In this document: piece by piece, positions 1-8,641 of the stretch
How positions within the stretch are numbered: position 1 is the first letter of the stretch
Layout of the letters: the number at the start of each line of letters is the position of its first letter
Assembly: GCF_030582395.1 (NCBI RefSeq)
Contig: NZ_CP104382.1
Coordinates: forward strand, 1,116,001 to 1,180,000
Length of the DNA stretch: 64,000 nucleotides
Direction of reading: 5' to 3'
From: Ralstonia pickettii
GTDB lineage: Bacteria; Pseudomonadota; Gammaproteobacteria; Burkholderiales; Burkholderiaceae
Notes under the pieces: model-generated
Told to the model about the DNA's origin: nothing
Database searches by the model: none
The model's input: only the letters and a program-made list of their open reading frames with translations
Translations under genes and position numbers: made by a program

Positions 1-1841
1 TTGCGGCCCGCCGCACGGGCCAGCTCTTCGAGCACTTCGCCCTGCGGCAACTCCGACACGGCGATGTTGAGCGAGCCGTCTTCGCCAATCGAAAACGGCA
101 CCACGTGATGCCGCACGGCGAGGTCACGCGGCAGGCAATCCGCCAGCGCACCGAGCACGACGTTGGTCAGGCTCACACGCGGCAGGTCGACCTGCTCTGC
201 CAGTGCATCGGCCAGCGTGTCCGGCGTGACCAGACCCTGCTCGACCAGCACTTGTCCAAGCCGGCGCCCGGTCTGGCTCTGAATGGCGAGGGCCGCATCC
301 AGCTGCGCCTGCGTGAGGACTTCCCACTTGATCAGCGTTTCGCCCAGTTTGCAGCGCGTGCGGCCCAGCGCGTCGTTCGATAGATAGGTGTGCTGTGTCT
401 TGTCCCAGGCGATGGGCTTGCCGGTCAGGCAGTAGATCAGGAAGATCTTCCACGCACGGCACACCGAGAAAAAGTTGATGAAGTTGTTCACCACAAGCCT
501 TGGCAGGCACAGCACGCCCTGCAGCGGGCCGTTGAGCCGACCGACAAAGTACACGCGCTGCGCCAGCCGGTTAAAGAGCAGCGCCGCGTTGATGGCCAGC
601 AGGTCTTGCATCCAGATGCTGCCGACCACGAACGTGCCATCGGGGATCGTGATCACGCCGTTGAACATCAGCGCGCCCAGCGCCAGATAGTTCAGCGACA
701 GCACATAGGCCAGGATGGAGAACAGTGCCGTGAGCACGCCTTTTCGATCCCGGAAGAACATGTAGCGGGTAATGAGGTTGCCATTCCACCCCATCTGCAG
801 CCAACCCTGGAACGCGATACCGAGCACCCAGCGCGCGCGCTGCCGATACGCCGTGCGGAAGGTACTTGGAAAGTATTCGCGCGTGGCCAACAGTTGCGGA
901 CGTGCTCCCTTGCGACGCCCCAGTCGCCAGCGTGTGCGCACCTTGCCCTCAGCGTCTTCAGCGGGTTCTGCGTTCTCGCAGATCGGGAAATGCACGAATG
1001 CTTCGCGCATGCCCAGTTCGCGCAGGCGGAAGCTGAAGTCGTAGTCTTCGGTCAGCGTGCTGGTGTTGAACGGTGAATCGCCACGCACCTTCATCACCGC
1101 CTCAATCGCACGGCGGCTGTAACAGAGCGCGACGCCGGCTCCGGGCACCGTGCCAGTCAGCGCCTGCCGCGCCACCAGGTCTTTCTGGTGCGTTTCGGAA
1201 AAATCATCCATGTACGTGCCGGCCACCCACTCATACCACTTGCGCTCGAGCGAAAGCACCGGCAGTTGCACCAGATCCTGATCGAGGATGAAGTAGTTGA
1301 AGTACTTCAGCTCCAGCGGGTGGATCACGTCTTCGCAGTCGTGCATGATCACGCCCGCAAAGCGGATGCCATGCCCGGCCTCATGCCGGATGATGGTCTG
1401 GATGATGGTGTTCAGGCAGTCGGCCTTGCACGTCGGGCCATCGTGCGTAACGGCGGCGCGCACCACGCGGCCCGGGTAGCGGCGCACCATGCGTTCGACT
1501 TCGGTGGTGGTCTCCGCATCGTTGCGGTACGCGCCGGCAAAGATGATGAAGCGCGTGTATTCCATCGTCGCCAGGGTGTTCTCGACCATCTTGGCGATGA
1601 CGTCGTACTCCTTCCATGCCGGCACCATGATGGCGAGCCACTGCTCCTCACGTTCGCGTAGCGATTGCGCCGAGATCGTGACGGGCGTGCGGCCACGCTG
1701 CGGCCAGAGCCATAGCTCGCGCACCCAATAGAAGGCGTCCAGGAAAAAGTCGTCGGTGGTGCTGATTAAGATGACGAGCGTGGTCGCCACCGTCAACGTG
1801 TTGAGCAACGCAAGGTAAAGCTCCCATGGCAGTTCGCTCAT
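1..1841 (-). CDS. nfrB: NfrB-like inner-membrane glycosyltransferase with MshEN domain (3' end outside window)
   Basis: About 613 codons are visible, starting at the ATG ending at 1841 behind an AGGGGAG ribosome site and running off the left edge. The N-terminus carries a membrane segment (residues about 9-27). A family 2 glycosyltransferase domain follows with DCED (168-171) for sugar-nucleotide/metal binding, TEDYDF (264-269) as catalytic acid region and QRARW (334-338), the processive Q-x-x-R-W motif. Several membrane helices lie at about 367-465. From about residue 497 there is an MshEN-type domain (LGQVLVEQGLV style repeats), a known c-di-GMP-binding fold. This order matches the phage N4 adsorption protein B family, which makes a surface polysaccharide. 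The family assignment is firm; the sugar made is unknown. C-di-GMP control is inferred from the MshEN domain. Confidence 0.85.
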   Translation of the reverse strand, partial: MSELPWELYLALLNTLTVATTLVILISTTDDFFLDAFYWVRELWLWPQRGRTPVTISAQSLREREEQWLAIMVPAWKEYDVIAKMVENTLATMEYTRFIIFAGAYRNDAETTTEVERMVRRYPGRVVRAAVTHDGPTCKADCLNTIIQTIIRHEAGHGIRFAGVIMHDCEDVIHPLELKYFNYFILDQDLVQLPVLSLERKWYEWVAGTYMDDFSETHQKDLVARQALTGTVPGAGVALCYSRRAIEAVMKVRGDSPFNTSTLTEDYDFSFRLRELGMREAFVHFPICENAEPAEDAEGKVRTRWRLGRRKGARPQLLATREYFPSTFRTAYRQRARWVLGIAFQGWLQMGWNGNLITRYMFFRDRKGVLTALFSILAYVLSLNYLALGALMFNGVITIPDGTFVVGSIWMQDLLAINAALLFNRLAQRVYFVGRLNGPLQGVLCLPRLVVNNFINFFSVCRAWKIFLIYCLTGKPIAWDKTQHTYLSNDALGRTRCKLGETLIKWEVLTQAQLDAALAIQSQTGRRLGQVLVEQGLVTPDTLADALAEQVDLPRVSLTNVVLGALADCLPRDLAVRHHVVPFSIGEDGSLNIAVSELPQGEVLEELARAAGR

Positions 1842-2530
1842 GGCCGCTCCCCTGGCCCGGCCCTGCGGGCACGTTGCCCTTGTCCGGCATAACCCCCGCC
1901 TTGCGCTGTGGCGCTCATGCTTCCCCCAAGGTCTTTTTTCGACGTGCAACGCAACCGCCAGCGCCGCTGCATCCGGCCCAATCGCCTGCTATCGATCGGG
2001 TCGATGCGTCGCTCTCTAGCCTGCTTCTCGCGTGGGGGAACGCGAGGACCATACCAACACCCGCCAAGGCGCGCGGTTATGCGGTGCAGCGCAGCACAAG
2101 GGCCTTCCTGCACGTGCCCGATGCGCCGGGTTGTTACATGGGTGAACGCAAGAGAGAGGGTCCGGCGGCGGCAAGATCAACGCCACGGCATGCAACGCCA
2201 TCTGATGGGGTGAGACATTCGTCAGGCTGCGGACAGGGCCTCCCTCCAAATGATCGATGCGTCGAGCCGGCCGATGCAGGGCATTTGGGTTAGGCGAGCG
2301 GGAAGCTCACCTGACCAGCGCGGCGCGCAAGTTGGTGCCTGCACTGCACTGCACGGTGACAAGCGGCTGCAAAGCCCGATGCGCAAAGGACTTGCCAGGC
2401 GGATCGCTCATCAGATGCCGCTGACCGCGGAGTCCAGCCATGCGTCAGCGATGTTGCCGCACCCATGGCCAGAGCAAGCGAAAACATCGGCGCTGGCAAA
2501 TCGGCAAATCGGTTGCAGCGCTGAAACACA
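1842..2530. other. Gene-free stretch upstream of nfrB
   Basis: About 690 bases separate the nfrB start from the chemoreceptor terminator. Open frames in either strand give arginine/proline-rich translations without recognisable domains, so I call no gene. No tRNA or hairpin terminator is apparent. The nfrB promoter should lie at its left end (a TTATGC-like -10 near 1885-1895 on the minus strand is only a weak candidate). A short direct repeat GGCAAATC occurs twice at 2495-2510. Confidence 0.4.
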
Positions 2531-2553
2531 AAGCCGCGCTCAGGGCGCGGCTT
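2521..2553 (-). terminator. Rho-independent terminator of the chemoreceptor gene
   Basis: AAGCCGCGC (2531-2539) and GCGCGGCTT (2545-2553) form a perfect 9-bp stem with a 5-base loop, 28 bases after the stop codon of the minus-strand chemoreceptor. On that strand it is followed by TGTGTTTC, a moderate U-rich tail. Confidence 0.75.
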
Positions 2554-2580
2554 GTTGGGGTGAGCGTGTCGGCTTGCGAG

Positions 2581-4440
2581 TCAGAACTGTTCCCAGTCGT
2601 CGGCATCGCTGGACACCGCAGCCAGGGCAAGTTTGCCCGGCTTGGCTTCGGCCACCGCAACAGGCGCCGCCTTCGCATCCGGGGCCGGTACCGTCGCCGG
2701 CTTTGTAGGCGCTGCGAGGCGCTTGCGTGCGGCACGTGCCGTCGCTGCCGCTGGTTTGCGCGCGACCGGTTTCGCTGCCGGATTGGGCGAAGCCCGCACC
2801 GTCGATACCGCCGGTGCTGCTGCCTTGGCAACGCTCAGCGCACTGGCAGCTGCGGGAGCCAGCACAGGCTCCGCATTCGCGCCCGCCGCCGGCAGGCGGA
2901 ATGACGCCACCGCCTCGCGCAGAACACCAGCCTGTTCCTCCAGCGATTGCGCAGCGGCCGCCGCCTCTTCCACCAGCGCGGCGTTCTGCTGGGTCACCTC
3001 ATCCATCTGTGTGACGGCTTGGTTGACTTGCTCGATACCGGCACTTTGTTCCTCAGAAGCCGAGCTGATCTCGCCCATGATGTCAGTCACGCGCTTCACG
3101 GCAACGACGACCTCGTCGATCACGTCGCCTGCTTCGGCAACCAGCGTCGTGCCGTTTTCAACACGTCCAACCGAATCGCTGATGAGTTCCTTGATTTCCT
3201 TGGCTGCCGTGGCCGAGCGCTGTGCAAGGCTGCGTACCTCACCGGCCACCACCGCAAAGCCGCGGCCTTGCTCGCCCGCGCGGGCGGCTTCCACTGCCGC
3301 ATTCAACGCGAGGATGTTGGTCTGGAATGCAATGCCCTCGATCACGCCGATGATGTCCGCAATCTTCTTGCTGCTGTCGTTGATGCCCGACATCGTCTCG
3401 ATCACGCGGCCCACCACTTCACCGCCCTTCACGGCGATGTCCGATGCGTTGCCTGCGAGCTGGCTGGCCTGACGCGCGTTGTCGGCGTTCTGACGCACGA
3501 TGCTCGTCAGCTCTTCCATGCTCGACGCGGTTTCTTCCAGCGACGACGCCTGTTCTTCGGTGCGTTGCGACAGGTCCATGTTGCCGGCCGCAATCTGCTT
3601 GGTGGCGCTCGCGATAGATTCGCTGCCGCCGCGCATCGTCACGATGGTACGGATCAGGCCGTGCTGCATGTCGATGAGACCTTGCGTGAGCGCACCCATT
3701 TCGTCTTTGCTGGTGACGGTGATGCGTTCGGTCAGGTTGCCCTTCGAGATCGCGCTGAAATGGCCCAGCATCTTTGACAGCGGCACCGAGATCGCGCGGT
3801 GCAGGCCGAAGGCGCAGCCCAGTGCGGCCGCAATGCCCACCACGATGGCGCCAATGATCAGCAGCAGGAATGCATGCGATCGGGCTGCCGCGCTTTCGTA
3901 GGCGGCCTTGGCCTGCTCGATCTGGCTGCGGTCGAGCGCATCGGCTGCCGCAGACAGCGCGACCGACAGCGGCGGGATGACGTTCATCACCACCTTGTCG
4001 GCGGCTGCGGCATCGCGGGCCCGCAATGCGTTCATCAACGGCTCGATGCCGTCGCGGAAGAGCGCGTTGCGCTTGGCTTCCATGTCGGCGGCCAGGCGCG
4101 TTTCATCCGCGCTCATGGGCAAGGCCTTGTATTGTTTCCACGCGTCGTCAGACTTGGCGCGGTATCCGTTGGCCTTGTCCAGGATAGCCGGCACGTCGGC
4201 CGCATCCGGATGGAAGACCGCACGATCGAGCGTCGTTCGCACGATCGCCGCATTCAGCTGCGACTTGCCGACCAGCGAAGTCGAAGCAAGCTGATTGGTG
4301 TAGATCTCGTTGATGTTCGCGTCGGACGCGCGCATTCCAACCACGCCGATGGTGCCAGTGGCCGTCAGCAGCGCAGCCAGTAGCGCCAGCGCGGCGTTGA
4401 GTCGGAAACGGATGGAAAGTCGATTGAGCATGGGAGTCAC
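2581..4440 (-). CDS. Methyl-accepting chemotaxis protein with C-terminal W-x-x-F tether
   Basis: A 619-residue transmembrane chemoreceptor. TM1 is at about 14-36, a periplasmic four-helix-bundle-type sensor domain spans 37-188, TM2 is 190-212 and the HAMP linker is 213-266. The long coiled-coil signalling domain carries the highly conserved tip ([21 protein letters not shown] region). After it comes an Ala/Pro/Lys-rich flexible tail of roughly 100 residues ending in DDWEQF. That ending resembles the CheR/CheB-docking NWETF pentapeptide, so this receptor probably recruits the methylation enzymes through its tail. The ligand cannot be read from the sequence. No che genes are adjacent, so it is an orphan receptor gene with its own terminator. 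Confidence 0.95.
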   Translation of the reverse strand: MTPMLNRLSIRFRLNAALALLAALLTATGTIGVVGMRASDANINEIYTNQLASTSLVGKSQLNAAIVRTTLDRAVFHPDAADVPAILDKANGYRAKSDDAWKQYKALPMSADETRLAADMEAKRNALFRDGIEPLMNALRARDAAAADKVVMNVIPPLSVALSAAADALDRSQIEQAKAAYESAAARSHAFLLLIIGAIVVGIAAALGCAFGLHRAISVPLSKMLGHFSAISKGNLTERITVTSKDEMGALTQGLIDMQHGLIRTIVTMRGGSESIASATKQIAAGNMDLSQRTEEQASSLEETASSMEELTSIVRQNADNARQASQLAGNASDIAVKGGEVVGRVIETMSGINDSSKKIADIIGVIEGIAFQTNILALNAAVEAARAGEQGRGFAVVAGEVRSLAQRSATAAKEIKELISDSVGRVENGTTLVAEAGDVIDEVVVAVKRVTDIMGEISSASEEQSAGIEQVNQAVTQMDEVTQQNAALVEEAAAAAQSLEEQAGVLREAVASFRLPAAGANAEPVLAPAAASALSVAKAAAPAVSTVRASPNPAAKPVARKPAAATARAARKRLAAPTKPATVPAPDAKAAPVAVAEAKPGKLALAAVSSDADDWEQF

Positions 4441-4520
4441 AGCGGGTGATTGCTTCCGCTATATCGGCCGGCCCGCGTGGTTTCTGAAGCCCCGCGCGGG
4501 CACTCCCATGCGCGATGTGG

Positions 4521-5213
4521 CTAGTACGGCACTGCCATGTTGTTTTCGATACGGGCGCGATCCCCCGCGCGCAAGCCGTTCGGGTTGTTCTGCGTGAGCG
4601 TAACGCGCGAGTTGTCATTCAGCCGCATGGTCACGCGGTAGGTCTGGCCGACCACCGTGTTGCCCTCCACGGCGTTGCCCGCCATGGCACCGGCAACCGC
4701 GCCGCCGATGGTGGCCACGGTATTGCCGCGCCCGCCGCCCACCTGGTGGCCCAGCAAGCCGCCCACCACGCCGCCGAGCACCGCGCCGACGCCGCTGGCC
4801 TGACCGCGCACGGGCACGGCTTCGACGTATTCGACAACGCCGTAGCGGTTATCCGCCGGCGCCTGATAAGACGGGTCGCTGCTGCTCGGATACGGTGAAT
4901 AGTTCGGCTGCGAGTATGTCGGCGCGGGCTGTTGCGGATACGGCTGCGGTGCGTTGGGGTCATAGCTGCCGTAGCCGTTGTTGTACGTGTTGTCGTACCC
5001 GCTGGTATAGCCGCTGCCATAAGTGGTCGGGCCGGTACTGTTAGCGTAGGCGTTGCTGCCCGCGGCATACCCTGCACCATAGCCGGCGCCATAGCCGGGG
5101 TACGCCGGCGCCGTCACGCAGCCTGTCAGCCCAGCTGCCACGCCGGTCAGTGCAACCGCCGCCACCCAACGCGCTGCGTGCCCTGCACGGTCTGACTTGT
5201 TCGTTGCTCGCAT
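4521..5213 (-). CDS. Glycine-zipper 2TM-type outer-membrane lipoprotein
   Basis: A 230-residue lipoprotein. The signal peptide ends in the lipobox LTGC with Cys32 as the lipidated residue. A low-complexity Tyr/Gly/Asn/Pro/Ser-rich segment (about 36-125) follows. Then comes a glycine-zipper region (about 137-175, repeated G-x-x-x-G: ...GAVLGGVVGGLLGHQVGGG... and ...GGAVAGAMAGNAVEG...), and finally a small beta-rich C-terminus. The zipper is typical of the SlyB/PcP family, which inserts helical hairpins in or at the outer membrane and affects envelope integrity. It shares its orientation with the chemoreceptor but lies 80 bases upstream of it, so co-transcription is possible. Cellular role is inferred only from the family. 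Confidence 0.85.
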   Translation of the reverse strand: MRATNKSDRAGHAARWVAAVALTGVAAGLTGCVTAPAYPGYGAGYGAGYAAGSNAYANSTGPTTYGSGYTSGYDNTYNNGYGSYDPNAPQPYPQQPAPTYSQPNYSPYPSSSDPSYQAPADNRYGVVEYVEAVPVRGQASGVGAVLGGVVGGLLGHQVGGGRGNTVATIGGAVAGAMAGNAVEGNTVVGQTYRVTMRLNDNSRVTLTQNNPNGLRAGDRARIENNMAVPY

Positions 5214-5483
5214 GATGAATCCCGTCTGGTGAACGAAGCGTCCGGGCCGGCCGTGCAGTCTGCTGTGCGGCCCGCGGCCATGCGCCTCTTACCGCAAAGT
5301 CTATGCCGCACGCCGGCAAACCCGTGCAACCAAACCTGCTCATCGGTAACGGGGTGTAAGCATATGGGGGCACGGCCTTCAGCACCGCATTGGAGCGCGC
5401 GTTATGATCGCCAGGCGCCGTGCGGCGCACCTCTGTGCCGACCGGGACCTGCCCCGTTCGTGAGCCTGCACCCTCTCCTCCCC

Positions 5484-6419
5484 ATGCAACCGACCCTGCT
5501 GCTCCTCATTGCGATGACGCCCGACAACGTGGCGCAGATCGCTGAACATTTCCACGTCATCCATGCGCCCACCCGCGCCGAGCGCGACGCCGCGATCGCT
5601 CGCCACGGGCAGGATGTCCGCATCGTGCTCACCAACGGCTCGACGGGCCTGACCGGCGCAGAAATCGCCGCGATGCCCAAGCTGGAACTGGCCTGCGCGC
5701 TCGGTGCCGGCTACGAGAACATCGACGTGGAGGCCGCCCGCGCACGTGGCGTGGCGGTGGCCAACGGCGCCGGCACCAACGACGCCTGCGTGGCCGACCA
5801 CGCCTTTGGCTTGCTGCTGGCCACCGTGCGCGGCATTCCCAAGCTGGATCGATCCACACGCAATGGCGTCTGGCGTGACGACATTCCGCTGCAGCCCGGC
5901 GTATGCGGCAAGCGCCTGGGCATCGTCGGCCTGGGCACCATCGGCATGCAGATCGCGCGCCGCGCAGCGGGCTTCGACATGCAGATCGGCTATCACAACC
6001 GCAAGCCGCGCGACGGCGTTTCGTACCGCTATTTCGATGTGCTGAAGGACATGGCCGAGTGGGCCGACTTCCTGATCGTTGCCACGCCGGGCGGCGCGCA
6101 GACGAAGCATCTGGTCAACCAGACGATCCTGGAGGCGCTGGGCCCGTGTGGCTACGTGGTCAACATTGCGCGCGGCAGCGTGGTGGATACGGCGGCGCTG
6201 GAAGCGTCCATCCGTTCAGGAAAGCTGGGCGGCGCGGGGCTGGATGTATATGAGAGCGAGCCCAAACCGCCGGCCGGGCTGCTGGATCTGAACCAGGTCG
6301 TGCTGACGCCGCACATTGCCGGCTGGTCGCCGGAATCGGTGCAGGCTACGGTCGATCGCTTTCTGGAGAACGCCCGCGGGCACCTGGCGGGCACAGGCGT
6401 GGTGTCCCCGGTCGAATGA
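5484..6419 (+). CDS. D-isomer-specific 2-hydroxyacid dehydrogenase
   Basis: A 311-residue NAD(P)-dependent dehydrogenase of the D-2-hydroxyacid/glyoxylate-hydroxypyruvate reductase family. Visible residues: dinucleotide-binding G149-x-G151-x-x-G154, catalytic Arg230 in NIARGS, Glu259 in the ESEP segment and His277 in TPHIAGW. I start at the ATG at 5484 rather than the longer open frame from 5229: residue 1 here begins the substrate-domain fold, and the extension is Arg/Pro-rich without domain character. Substrate could be hydroxypyruvate, glyoxylate or another 2-oxoacid; the sequence does not decide. It is convergent with the solute-binding protein gene, 29 bases apart. Confidence 0.9.
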   Translation: MQPTLLLLIAMTPDNVAQIAEHFHVIHAPTRAERDAAIARHGQDVRIVLTNGSTGLTGAEIAAMPKLELACALGAGYENIDVEAARARGVAVANGAGTNDACVADHAFGLLLATVRGIPKLDRSTRNGVWRDDIPLQPGVCGKRLGIVGLGTIGMQIARRAAGFDMQIGYHNRKPRDGVSYRYFDVLKDMAEWADFLIVATPGGAQTKHLVNQTILEALGPCGYVVNIARGSVVDTAALEASIRSGKLGGAGLDVYESEPKPPAGLLDLNQVVLTPHIAGWSPESVQATVDRFLENARGHLAGTGVVSPVE

Positions 6420-6448
6420 ACTGACCTGGGGACACCCCGATCACACAA

Positions 6449-7705
6449 TTACGACGCCGGACGCTTCATCTGGCACGACGTCGGCTGGGCCGCGAGGTGC
6501 GGTTCCAGCGTGACGTCGGTACGCCAGCCGTAGCCGGTGTTTTCCTGGTCGTACTTGATCTTCTTGCCGTCGGCCTTCACCCAGGTAGTCACGTACAGCG
6601 TCTGCTGCGCCTGGTGGTCGGTCTTGCGCATTTCGATCGGGCCGTTGAGCCCATCGACCGTCATGCCTTCCATCACCTTGGCCACCTTGGCCGGCTCTGC
6701 CGAACCGCTCGTCTTGATAGCCTTGGCGAGGAAGGCGATGCCGGTGTAGACATCGGCGTTGAAGAAGTCGTCGTTGTACTTCTTCTTGAAGCCGTCGAGC
6801 ACGGCGTTCGTCTTCGGGTTGCCGTCGTTCGGCGCGAAGTAGCTGATGACCTTCACGCGGTCTGCGCCTGAGGCGCCCATTGCCGTAGGCACACCGGTGG
6901 TGCCGGCGTAGTACGTGTAGAAATTGGTGTTGAGGCCCGCATCCTTCGATGCGCGGATCAGCAGTGCCAGATCGCTCCCCCAGTTACCGGTGATGACCGT
7001 ATCCGCGCCCGAAGCACGAATCTTCGCGACATACGGCGAGAAGTCCTTCACCTGCGCGAGCGGGTGCAGATCCTCACCCACCACCTGGATGTCCGGGCGC
7101 TTGCGCTTGAGGTACTCCTTCGCCGCGCGCGCCACCTGGTGGCCGAACGAGTAGTTCTGGTTGAGCAGGTAGACCTTCTTGATGCTCTGGTCCTTGGCGA
7201 GATAGCTCGTCAGGGCCTCCATCTTCATGTCGGAGTTGGCGTCCAGGCGGAAGTGCCAGTAGTTGCACTTGCTGTTGGTCATGTCCGGATCGACCGCGGC
7301 GTAGTTCAGATAGATGATCTCCTTGCCCGGGTTGCGGTCGTTGTACTTGGCGATCGCGTCCTGCAGCGCCATGCCCACACTGGACCCGTCGCCCTGCGCG
7401 ACGTAGCGGATGCCCTGGTCGGTGATCTGCTTGAGGATCGTCAGGCTTTCTTGCGGTGAAACCTTGTTGTCGAAACCGACGACTTCAAACTTGGTGCCGT
7501 TGCCGCTCCAGTTCTGCTGGTTGGCGAGGTCAGCCGCGTATTGCCAGCTGCGCAACTGGTTCTGGCCCAGCGCGCCCATCAGCCCGGACAGCGGATCGAT
7601 CCACGCGATCTTGACGGTCTCGGCGTGGACAATGCTCGGGCAGAGTGCGCCCGCGAATGTGCCAACTGCTGCCGCCGCGCACAGCGCGAGTCGGAATGCC
7701 TTCAT
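6449..7705 (-). CDS. Branched-chain-amino-acid-type ABC transporter solute-binding protein
   Basis: A 418-residue periplasmic binding protein (type I fold, LivJ/peripla_BP_6 family). The start at 7705 follows AGGAGA at good spacing. The signal peptide is residues 1-28, with a probable cut after IVHA or nearby. The mature start V-K-I-A-W-I-D-P-L-S-G and the later Y-x-Y-Y-A-G-T-T segment fit the family. A longer reading frame extends to 8110 but overlaps the divergent TetR gene and lacks a signal peptide at its start. No permease or ATPase genes adjoin, so the partner transporter is elsewhere. The ligand is unknown; family members bind branched-chain amino acids, amides, urea or aromatic acids. 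The adjacent divergent TetR regulator may control it. Confidence 0.88.
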   Translation of the reverse strand: MKAFRLALCAAAAVGTFAGALCPSIVHAETVKIAWIDPLSGLMGALGQNQLRSWQYAADLANQQNWSGNGTKFEVVGFDNKVSPQESLTILKQITDQGIRYVAQGDGSSVGMALQDAIAKYNDRNPGKEIIYLNYAAVDPDMTNSKCNYWHFRLDANSDMKMEALTSYLAKDQSIKKVYLLNQNYSFGHQVARAAKEYLKRKRPDIQVVGEDLHPLAQVKDFSPYVAKIRASGADTVITGNWGSDLALLIRASKDAGLNTNFYTYYAGTTGVPTAMGASGADRVKVISYFAPNDGNPKTNAVLDGFKKKYNDDFFNADVYTGIAFLAKAIKTSGSAEPAKVAKVMEGMTVDGLNGPIEMRKTDHQAQQTLYVTTWVKADGKKIKYDQENTGYGWRTDVTLEPHLAAQPTSCQMKRPAS

Positions 7706-7811
7706 GCAAATGTCTCCTGATGTCTTATCGTTAGACGCCGTGCAGAAGGCATCGTCGAGCATGGTTCTTTTACTAAACCGCAAACCGAGGCTTGCAGTAG
7801 CTCGATCCTTC

Positions 7812-7827
7812 CATACACAAACGTATG
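7812..7827. promoter_or_regulatory. Possible TetR operator between solute-binding protein and regulator
   Basis: CATAC (7812-7816) and GTATG (7823-7827) form a short inverted repeat in an otherwise AT-richer part of the divergent intergenic region. It lies almost equidistant (about 107 bases) from both start codons. Five-base arms are short, so this is only a candidate autoregulatory site. Confidence 0.3.
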
Positions 7828-7898
7828 TGCATGGTAGGAGTGCGTTTATTGCCGTGTCAACCCGCGCAAACCTGGGGGCCTCAGCCTGATTTAAGCGC

Positions 7899-7926
7899 TG
7901 GACAGCCGTGTCAGCGGGACTAGAAT
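7899..7926 (+). promoter_or_regulatory. Sigma-70-type promoter of the TetR gene, giving a near-leaderless mRNA
   Basis: TGGACA (7899-7904) and TAGAAT (7921-7926) each match the consensus -35 and -10 hexamers at five of six positions, with a 16-base spacer. Transcription would begin around 7932-7934, directly at the ATG at 7935. Confidence 0.55.
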
Positions 7927-7934
7927 CCGCGTTC

Positions 7935-8600
7935 ATGCCCAAGCCTTCCTTGCGGATCGACGAACACGACGCGGCTGTCGACGTTGATGCCGAATCCTCA
8001 GCCCCTGCTGCACCGCGTGCACAACTTACGCCCGACGACTGGGTTCGCGCCGCCACCGATCTGCTCGTCACCAAGAGCATCGATGCCGTGCGCGTGGATG
8101 TGCTCGCCAAGCAGCTGGACGTGACGCGCGGCAGCTTCTACTGGCACTTCAAGAACCGCGACGACCTGCTGCACCAGGTGCTGCAGGACTGGAGCGAGCG
8201 CACACGCGTGGGCCCCAAGCTGGAGCGACAGAACCCTTCGGTGCAAGGGCTCGTTCGCGATCTGCTGGCACTGCCGTTTCGCGGTCGCAGCGCGCGACGC
8301 ACGGCCATGATCGAATTCGCCATCCGTGCCTGGGCGCGGCGTGACCCGATGGCGCAGGAAGCCGTCGAAGCCGTCGACGAACACCGCATGGACTACTACA
8401 TCCAGCATTTCCAGGCGATCGGCTTTACGCGCAAGGACGCCAAGACGCGCGCCTTCATGCTGTACGCCTACCAGCTATCGGAAGCCACGCTCTGGCACCA
8501 GGGCAGCAAGCCCGACAAAGACGCGCGCCGCCGCTTCTTTGAAGACACGCTGCTTGCCGGCGCGCCGCAAGAAGATTCGGCCACACCCTCGCAGGAATAG
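7935..8600 (+). CDS. TetR family transcriptional regulator
   Basis: A 221-residue TetR-type repressor. The DNA-binding helix-turn-helix lies at about residues 45-75 (V-D-V-L-A-K-Q-L-D-V-T-R-G-S-F-Y-W-H-F-K-N-R-D-D-L-L), with the typical SFYWHF signature. The rest is a helical ligand/dimerisation domain. I use the ATG at 7935; a GTG at 7908 lies upstream of the apparent -10 box. It is divergent from the solute-binding protein gene and 41 bases upstream of the MFS transporter gene, so those are its likely targets. The inducer is unknown. Confidence 0.88.
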   Translation: MPKPSLRIDEHDAAVDVDAESSAPAAPRAQLTPDDWVRAATDLLVTKSIDAVRVDVLAKQLDVTRGSFYWHFKNRDDLLHQVLQDWSERTRVGPKLERQNPSVQGLVRDLLALPFRGRSARRTAMIEFAIRAWARRDPMAQEAVEAVDEHRMDYYIQHFQAIGFTRKDAKTRAFMLYAYQLSEATLWHQGSKPDKDARRRFFEDTLLAGAPQEDSATPSQE

Positions 8601-8641
8601 ATCGTGCTGCATCGAGCGCATTCGTTTTAGAGTGCGCCGCG

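Noticed and set aside
1842..2708. Several frames of 77-155 codons in the nfrB-chemoreceptor gap
   Set aside because: No ribosome sites with domain-like products, and no frame stands out from the others.
5311..5330. CACGGGTTTGCC on the minus strand as a fifth ECF promoter
   Set aside because: No CGTC block follows at 10 bases, unlike the four accepted copies.
6420..6448. Terminator between the convergent dehydrogenase and solute-binding protein genes
   Set aside because: Only a 4-base GGGG-ACA-CCCC stem without a T-run is present.
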